From an uncultured Oscillospiraceae bacterium (GTDB taxonomy: Bacteria; Bacillota; Clostridia; Oscillospirales; Oscillospiraceae), in NCBI GenBank assembly GCA_934561515.1, contig CAKTGM010000003.1, forward strand, positions 57,025 to 121,024: a DNA stretch of 64,000 nucleotides. The letters are read 5' to 3'. Below are positions 59,597 through 64,000 of the stretch, one piece after another. The notes beneath the pieces are model-generated. The model ran no database searches. It was not told the DNA's origin and saw nothing but the letters and a program-made list of their open reading frames with translations. Every line of letters starts with the position of its first letter. Within the stretch, counting starts at the first letter, position 1. The position numbers and the translations under genes were made by a program.

Positions 59597-60433
59597 ATGG
59601 CTATTAAAACGTTTAAGCCCACTACCCCCTCCCGCCGTCACATGACTGTGTCTGCCTTCGAGGGGATCGACAAGAAGGCCAAGCCTGAGCGCAGCTTGGT
59701 CGAGTCTCAGAAGAAGCACGCCGGCCGCAACAGCTACGGCCGCATCACCGTCCGTCATCACGGCGGCGGCAACAAGCAGAAGTACCGTATCATCGACTTC
59801 AAGCGCGACAAGATGGATATGCCCGCGACCGTCCTGCGCCTTGAGTACGACCCCAACCGCAGCGCGTTCATCGCTCTCGTCCAGTACGAGGACGGCGAGA
59901 AGCGCTACATCATCGCTCCTGTCGGCCTGAAGGCTGGTGACAAGGTCATCTCCTCCGCTTCCGCCGATATCAAGCCGGGCAACTGCCTGCCCATCGCTAA
60001 CATCCCTGTCGGTACCGTCATCCACAACATTGAGATGCACCCCGGCAAGGGCGCTCAGCTCGTCCGCTCCGCCGGTACGGCTGCCCAGCTCATGGCGAAG
60101 GAGAACGGCGACGCTCAGATCCGTATGCCTTCCGGCGAAGTGCGTATCGTCCGCACCAACTGCATGGCTGTTATCGGCCAGGTCGGCAACATCGATCACG
60201 AGAACGTCCACATCGGTAAGGCCGGCCGCAAGCGCCACATGGGCTTCCGTCCGACCGTCCGCGGTTCCGTCATGAACCCGAACGACCACCCCCACGGCGG
60301 TGGTGAAGGTAAGAGCCCTGTCGGTCACCCCGGTCCCATGACCCCGTGGGGCAAGCCGGCTATGGGTTACAAGACCCGTTCCAAGAAGAACCCGACGAAC
60401 AAGTTCATCGTCAAGCGTCGTAACGATAAGTAA
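59597..60433 (+). CDS. rplB: Ribosomal protein L2
   Basis: 278 residues: KTFKPTTPSRRHMTV, NSYGRITVRHHGGGNKQKYR, GDKVISS and RGSVMNPNDHPHGGGEGKSP, with the conserved His that supports peptidyl transferase. Full length. GGAGGATTTG precedes the start. Confidence 0.98.
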   Translation: MAIKTFKPTTPSRRHMTVSAFEGIDKKAKPERSLVESQKKHAGRNSYGRITVRHHGGGNKQKYRIIDFKRDKMDMPATVLRLEYDPNRSAFIALVQYEDGEKRYIIAPVGLKAGDKVISSASADIKPGNCLPIANIPVGTVIHNIEMHPGKGAQLVRSAGTAAQLMAKENGDAQIRMPSGEVRIVRTNCMAVIGQVGNIDHENVHIGKAGRKRHMGFRPTVRGSVMNPNDHPHGGGEGKSPVGHPGPMTPWGKPAMGYKTRSKKNPTNKFIVKRRNDK

Positions 60434-60452
60434 GAAGGAGGCAATGTAAAAA

Positions 60453-60716
60453 ATGAGCAGAAGCATCAAAAAAGGCCCGTTTGTTGCCCCTGAGCTTATC
60501 AAGCGAGTCGAAGAACTGAACCAGACCGGCGAGAAGAAGGTCCTCAAGACCTGGAGCCGCAGCTCCACGATCTTCCCCTCCTTTGTCGGTCACACGATCG
60601 CCGTCCACGACGGTCGCAAGCACGTTCCTGTTTACATTCAGGAAGACATGGTCGGCCACAAGCTGGGCGAGTTCGCTCCCACCCGCACGTTCCGCGGCCA
60701 CACCAAGACGAAATAA
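60453..60716 (+). CDS. rpsS: Ribosomal protein S19
   Basis: 87 residues, starting MSRSIKKGPFV and ending GEFAPTRTFRGHTKTK. S19 pairs with S13 in the 30S head near the decoding site. AAGGAGGCAA precedes the start. Confidence 0.98.
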   Translation: MSRSIKKGPFVAPELIKRVEELNQTGEKKVLKTWSRSSTIFPSFVGHTIAVHDGRKHVPVYIQEDMVGHKLGEFAPTRTFRGHTKTK

Positions 60717-60734
60717 GGAAGGAGAATGCAGAAT

Positions 60735-61070
60735 ATGGAAGCTAAAGCTTATCTGAGATATGTCCGCATCTCTCCCCGCAAGGTCCAGATCGTCTGCGAC
60801 CTGATCCGCGGTAAGGACATCAACACCGCCATGGCGCTCCTGATGCAGACCCCCAAGGCTGCCTCCGAGCCCCTGGTCAAGCTCTTAAAGAGCGCCGTCG
60901 CCAACGCCGAGAACAACTTCAGCATGGATTCCTCCAAGCTGTATGTGTCCGAGGTCTACGCGACTTCCGGCCCCATCCTCAAGCGCATGATCCCCGCGAG
61001 CAAGGGCCGCGGCTACCGCATCAACAAGAGAACCTCTCACGTGACGCTTGTCGTCGCTGAGAGAGACTAA
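60735..61070 (+). CDS. rplV: Ribosomal protein L22
   Basis: 111 residues: MEAKAYLRYVRISPRKVQIV, LMQTPKAASEPLVKLLKSA and a GRGYRINKRTSHVTLVV segment that reaches the exit tunnel. The ATG at 60735 has better spacing from GGAAGGAG than the in-frame ATG at 60726. Confidence 0.96.
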   Translation: MEAKAYLRYVRISPRKVQIVCDLIRGKDINTAMALLMQTPKAASEPLVKLLKSAVANAENNFSMDSSKLYVSEVYATSGPILKRMIPASKGRGYRINKRTSHVTLVVAERD

Positions 61071-61087
61071 AGGGAGGAGACAGTTTC

Positions 61088-61942
61088 ATGGGACAGAAAG
61101 TTAATCCCCACGGCATGCGCGTCGGCGTCATCAAAGACTGGGACTCCCGCTGGTATGCCAGAGACGAGAAGGTCGGCGACCTGATCGTTGAAGATAACAA
61201 GATCCGCAAGTTCGTCAAGAAGAGCCTGTACGGCGCCGGCGTGCCCAAGATCGAGATCGAGCGCAGCAACGATGTTGTGACTCTCTTCGTTCATTGCGCC
61301 CGCCCCGGCATGGTCATCGGCAAGGACGGCGCGGAGGTCGAGAAGCTGCGTCTCGCAGTTGAGGCTCTAATCGGCAAGAAGGTCAAGCTCAACATCGTCG
61401 AGGTCCGCAATCCCGACATGAACGCTCAGCTCGTCGCTGAGAACATCGCCCAGCAGCTCGAGAAGCGTATCTCTCACCGCCGCGCGATGAAGAACGCCAT
61501 GGGCCGCGCCATGCGCGCCGGCGCCAAGGGCATCAAGTGCTGCTGCTCCGGTCGTCTCGGCGGCCGCGAGATCGCCGGCGTTGAGCACTATCACGAGGGC
61601 ACCATCCCCCTGCAGACCATCCGCGCCGACATCGAGTACGGCTTTGCCGAGGCTGCGACCACCTTCGGCCGCATCGGCGTGAAGGTTTGGATCTACAAGG
61701 GCGAGGTCCTCACCCAGACCCTGCGTACCACCCCGCGTACGCTCGACACCACGAAGCCCTACGAGGAGCGCCGCGAGCGTCGTCCTCGCCGCGACGGTGA
61801 CCGTCGTCCCCGCCGTGACGGCCAGGGCGGCTATCAGCGCCGTGAAGGCGGCTTCAACCGCAATGGCAACCGTCCCCAGGGCGATCGTCCCCAGGGCGGC
61901 TACCGCAAGCCGGCTGAGAATAAGGAAGGAGGCGCCCAGTAA
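61088..61942 (+). CDS. rpsC: Ribosomal protein S3 with long basic tail
   Basis: 284 residues. The usual S3 (KH domain VHCARPGMVIGKDG; GAKGIKCCCSGRLGGREIA) ends near residue 215. About 65 extra residues rich in Arg, Gly, Asp and Asn follow, with repeats such as RRPRRDG and RPQGD. The tail is probably disordered. It overlaps rplP by one base. Confidence 0.97.
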   Translation: MGQKVNPHGMRVGVIKDWDSRWYARDEKVGDLIVEDNKIRKFVKKSLYGAGVPKIEIERSNDVVTLFVHCARPGMVIGKDGAEVEKLRLAVEALIGKKVKLNIVEVRNPDMNAQLVAENIAQQLEKRISHRRAMKNAMGRAMRAGAKGIKCCCSGRLGGREIAGVEHYHEGTIPLQTIRADIEYGFAEAATTFGRIGVKVWIYKGEVLTQTLRTTPRTLDTTKPYEERRERRPRRDGDRRPRRDGQGGYQRREGGFNRNGNRPQGDRPQGGYRKPAENKEGGAQ

Positions 61943-62373
61943 TGCTTCTGCCGAAGAGAGTGAAATATCGTCGCGTTCAGCGCGGTCGTATGACCGGCAA
62001 GGCGAGCCGCGGCAACACCATTACTTATGGTGAGTACGGCCTCCAGGCCACTGAGCCCGCATGGATCACCAGCAACCAGATTGAGGCGGCCCGTGTCGCC
62101 ATGACCCGTTACACCAAGCGTGGCGGTCAGGTCTGGATCAAGATTTTCCCCGATAAGCCCGTTACCAAGCAGCCTGCCGAGACCCGTATGGGTTCCGGTA
62201 AGGGCTCTCCCGAGTATTGGGTAGCAGTTGTCAAGCCCGGCCGTGTCATGTTTGAGATCGCCGGTGTTTCCGAAGAAGTCGCGCGTGAGGCGCTCCGTCT
62301 GGCCAGCCACAAGCTGCCCATCAAGACGAAGATCGTCAAGCGCGAGGCCGAGACCCAGGAAGTAGGTGAATGA
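61942..62373 (+). CDS. rplP: Ribosomal protein L16
   Basis: 143 residues: MLLPKRVKYRRVQRGRMTGK, EPAWITSNQIEAARVAMTRY and GSGKGSPEYWVAVVKPG. It contacts the A-site tRNA and marks late 50S assembly. Starts within the rpsC stop (TAATG). Confidence 0.98.
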   Translation: MLLPKRVKYRRVQRGRMTGKASRGNTITYGEYGLQATEPAWITSNQIEAARVAMTRYTKRGGQVWIKIFPDKPVTKQPAETRMGSGKGSPEYWVAVVKPGRVMFEIAGVSEEVAREALRLASHKLPIKTKIVKREAETQEVGE

Positions 62374-62374
62374 G

Positions 62375-62566
62375 ATGAAGGCAAGTGAAGTTCGTGCCAT
62401 GAGCGTCGCAGAGCTGAACACCAAGCTCGACGCCCTGAAGAAGGACCTGTTTTTGCTGCGTATGCAGCACGCGACGAATCAGCTGGATAACCCCCAGAAG
62501 CTCGTCCAGACCAAGCGTGATATTGCCCGAGTCAAAACCATGATCCGTGAGAAGGAGGAGAAGTAA
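62375..62566 (+). CDS. rpmC: Ribosomal protein L29
   Basis: 63 residues: MKASEVRAMSVAELNTKLDA, LKKDLFLLRMQHATNQLDNP, and TKRDIARVKTMIREKE. The ATG at 62375 is preferred to the GTG at 62366, which overlaps rplP. L29 lies by the tunnel exit next to L23. Confidence 0.96.
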   Translation: MKASEVRAMSVAELNTKLDALKKDLFLLRMQHATNQLDNPQKLVQTKRDIARVKTMIREKEEK

Positions 62567-62567
62567 G

Positions 62568-62831
62568 ATGGAAGAGAAGAGAATTTCCTCCCGTAAGGTC
62601 CGCGTTGGCAAGGTCGTTTCCGACAAGATGGACAAGACTGTCGTCGTTGCGATCGCCGACCGCGTGGCGCATCCCCTGTATAAGAAGATCGTCGGCCGCA
62701 CCTATAAGCTCAAGGCCCACGATGAGAACAACCAGTGCGGTATCGGCGATACCGTCAAGGTGATGGAGACCCGCCCCCTGTCCAAGGACAAGCGTTGGCG
62801 CGTGGTCGAAATCGTCGAGAAAGCTAAGTAA
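62568..62831 (+). CDS. rpsQ: Ribosomal protein S17
   Basis: 87 residues: RKVRVGKVVSDKMDKTVVVA, HPLYKKIVGRTYKLKAHDE, then GDTVKVMETRPLSKDKRW. The ATG at 62568 follows GGAGGAGAAG; the frame is open farther upstream within rpmC. Confidence 0.97.
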   Translation: MEEKRISSRKVRVGKVVSDKMDKTVVVAIADRVAHPLYKKIVGRTYKLKAHDENNQCGIGDTVKVMETRPLSKDKRWRVVEIVEKAK

Positions 62832-62846
62832 GGAGGTACCGGAACA

Positions 62847-63215
62847 ATGATTCAGCAGGAAAGTTTTCTGAAGGTTGCCGATAACACCGGTGCCAAGGAA
62901 ATCAAGTGCATCCGCGTTCTCGGTGGCTCCGGCCGCAAGTACGGCAACATCGGCGATATCATCGTCGCGTCCGTGCGTAAGGCTGCCCCGGGCGGTCAGG
63001 TCAAGAAGGGCGAGGTCGTCAAGGCCGTTATCGTCCGCTCTGCCAAGGGCGTCCGCCGCGAAGACGGCACCTATGTCCGCTTCGATGAGAATGCTGCGGT
63101 CCTGATTAAGGACGACAAGAACCCCAGCGGCACCCGTATCTTTGGGCCCGTCGCTCGTGAGCTGCGTGAGAAGGACTTCCTGAAGATCCTCTCCCTGGCT
63201 CCGGAAGTTGTCTAA
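62847..63215 (+). CDS. rplN: Ribosomal protein L14
   Basis: 122 residues, beginning MIQQESFLKVADNTGAKEI and containing GDIIVASVRKAAPG and GTRIFGPVARELR. It forms bridge B8 to the 30S subunit and binds silencing factor RsfS. Normal length; AAGGAGG precedes the start. Confidence 0.98.
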   Translation: MIQQESFLKVADNTGAKEIKCIRVLGGSGRKYGNIGDIIVASVRKAAPGGQVKKGEVVKAVIVRSAKGVRREDGTYVRFDENAAVLIKDDKNPSGTRIFGPVARELREKDFLKILSLAPEVV

Positions 63216-63229
63216 GGAGGGCTTGAAGA

Positions 63230-63541
63230 ATGGCTATGAATGTGAAGAAGGGCGATACCGTTATCGTCCTGTCCGGCAAGGACAAGGGCAAGCAGGGCAA
63301 GGTGCTCGGCACCGTCCCCAGCGAAGCCAAGGTCGTCGTGGAGGGCATCAACATGGTGACCTGCCACGTCAAGCCCCGCAAGCAGGGCGAGACCGGCGGC
63401 ATCGTGCAGCGTGAAGCTGCCATGTACGCCTCCAAGGTGCAGGTCGTGTGCCCCAAGTGCAACAAGGGCACCCGCGTTGCCCACAAGATCGCTGATGGCA
63501 AGAAGACCCGCGTGTGCAAGCACTGCGGCGCTGAGCTTTAA
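63230..63541 (+). CDS. rplX: Ribosomal protein L24
   Basis: 103 residues with the KOW motif VKKGDTVIVLSGKDKGKQGK, and GINMVTCHVKPRKQGETGGI. The C-terminal CPKCNKGTR and CKHCGAEL form a zinc ribbon (C+ type), which is not present in all bacteria. It initiates 50S assembly. Confidence 0.98.
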   Translation: MAMNVKKGDTVIVLSGKDKGKQGKVLGTVPSEAKVVVEGINMVTCHVKPRKQGETGGIVQREAAMYASKVQVVCPKCNKGTRVAHKIADGKKTRVCKHCGAEL

Positions 63542-63560
63542 GAAAGGAGAGTAGTTCACA

Positions 63561-64000
63561 ATGGCAAGACTGAAAGAACAGTACAAGGCAGAAGTGGCGC
63601 CCGCTCTCTATAAGAAGTTCGGCTACAAGTCCACCATGCAGGTCCCCAAGATCGATAAGGTCGTCGTCAACGTCGGCTGCGGCGAGGCCAAGGAGAATGC
63701 CAAGGTCCTCGAGGCTGTCGTCCGCGACCTGACCGCCATCACCGGCCAGAAGGCCGTCGTCACCAAGGCGAAGAAGTCCATCGCAAACTTCAAGCTGCGC
63801 GAAGAGATGCCCATCGGCGCGAAGGTCACCCTCCGCGGCGACAAGATGTGGGAGTTCCTCGACCGCCTCTTTAACGTTGCGCTTCCCCGTGTCCGCGACT
63901 TCCGCGGCATCAGCGCCAACGCTTTCGACGGCCGCGGCAACTATGCCCTGGGCATCAAGGAGCAGCTGATCTTCCCCGAGATCGAGTACGATAAGATCGA
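63561..64000 (+). CDS. rplE: Ribosomal protein L5, N-terminal part (cut by window end)
   Basis: The first 146 codons of a gene usually about 180 codons long. MARLKEQYKAEVAPALYKKF, KIDKVVVNVGCGEAKENAK and RVRDFRGISANAFDGRGNYA are L5 signatures. L5 binds 5S rRNA and contacts the P-site tRNA. AAAGGAGAG precedes the ATG at 63561. Confidence 0.97.
   Translation, partial: MARLKEQYKAEVAPALYKKFGYKSTMQVPKIDKVVVNVGCGEAKENAKVLEAVVRDLTAITGQKAVVTKAKKSIANFKLREEMPIGAKVTLRGDKMWEFLDRLFNVALPRVRDFRGISANAFDGRGNYALGIKEQLIFPEIEYDKI

Noticed and set aside
1..64000. CRISPR arrays, rRNA or tRNA genes
   Set aside because: No regularly spaced direct repeats and no tRNA or rRNA-like sequence was recognised; the element's target is a protein gene, not a tRNA gene.

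Overview
The window comes from a high-GC member of the Clostridia, probably a gut Oscillospiraceae/Ruminococcaceae-type organism. This is inferred from the GC-rich coding style, strong Shine-Dalgarno sites, Firmicute-type gene content (mtaB, yfbR-like, polA, DUF4349 lipoprotein, DUF1934 protein), sporulation genes (spmA, spmB, spoVT) and the S10-spc ribosomal operon order. Species cannot be decided from the sequence alone.

Layout. (1) 1-12.9 kb is chromosomal backbone: the start of a cysteine desulfurase, mtaB, a YfbR-type HD nucleotidase, a lipoprotein, an MBL-fold hydrolase, a 630-base spacer with two perfect DnaA boxes, the leftward polA-rimI-tsaD operon, a purine permease and an ABC exporter. 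(2) 13,382-48,531 is a 35.1-kb integrated mobilizable element that splits the sporulation gene spoVT. The 3' part of spoVT lies at the left end, fused in frame to the element's large serine recombinase. The 5' part lies at the right end. The two junctions share a 10-bp core, and joining the element ends produces a 34-bp near-palindrome that looks like a serine-recombinase attP. (3) 48.8-57.0 kb is backbone again: radical SAM protein, DUF308 protein, cardiolipin synthase, DNA glycosylase, MATE exporter, DUF1934 protein, spmB and spmA. (4) 57.1-64.0 kb is the ribosomal operon from rpsJ to rplE (cut by the window end), with a strong promoter and a candidate leader attenuator.

Inside the element, a 20-kb rightward operon of 19 genes (17.2-37.6 kb) encodes a complete Wzx/Wzy-style exopolysaccharide pathway. 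It has a priming sugar transferase, nine glycosyltransferases, an EpsG-type polymerase, a flippase, pyruvyl- and acyl-transferases, and an unusual aldolase/2-hydroxyacid dehydrogenase/asparagine-synthetase-like trio. The rest of the element holds a MOBV (Pre/Mob) relaxase, a zinc-finger primase and a D5-type helicase, an XRE regulator, a sigma factor, a Fic protein and two AT-rich HEPN-motif proteins. A hairpin plus nick-like sequence at 44.82-44.87 kb resembles a pMV158-type oriT. No conjugative type IV secretion genes are visible, so the element is best read as an integrative mobilizable element (IME) carrying a polysaccharide locus.

The main biological point is that precise excision would restore a 180-residue SpoVT frame and at the same time change the recombinase C-terminus. 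This could be a developmental gene-in-pieces arrangement like skin/sigK, or simple gene inactivation; the sequence alone cannot decide between them.
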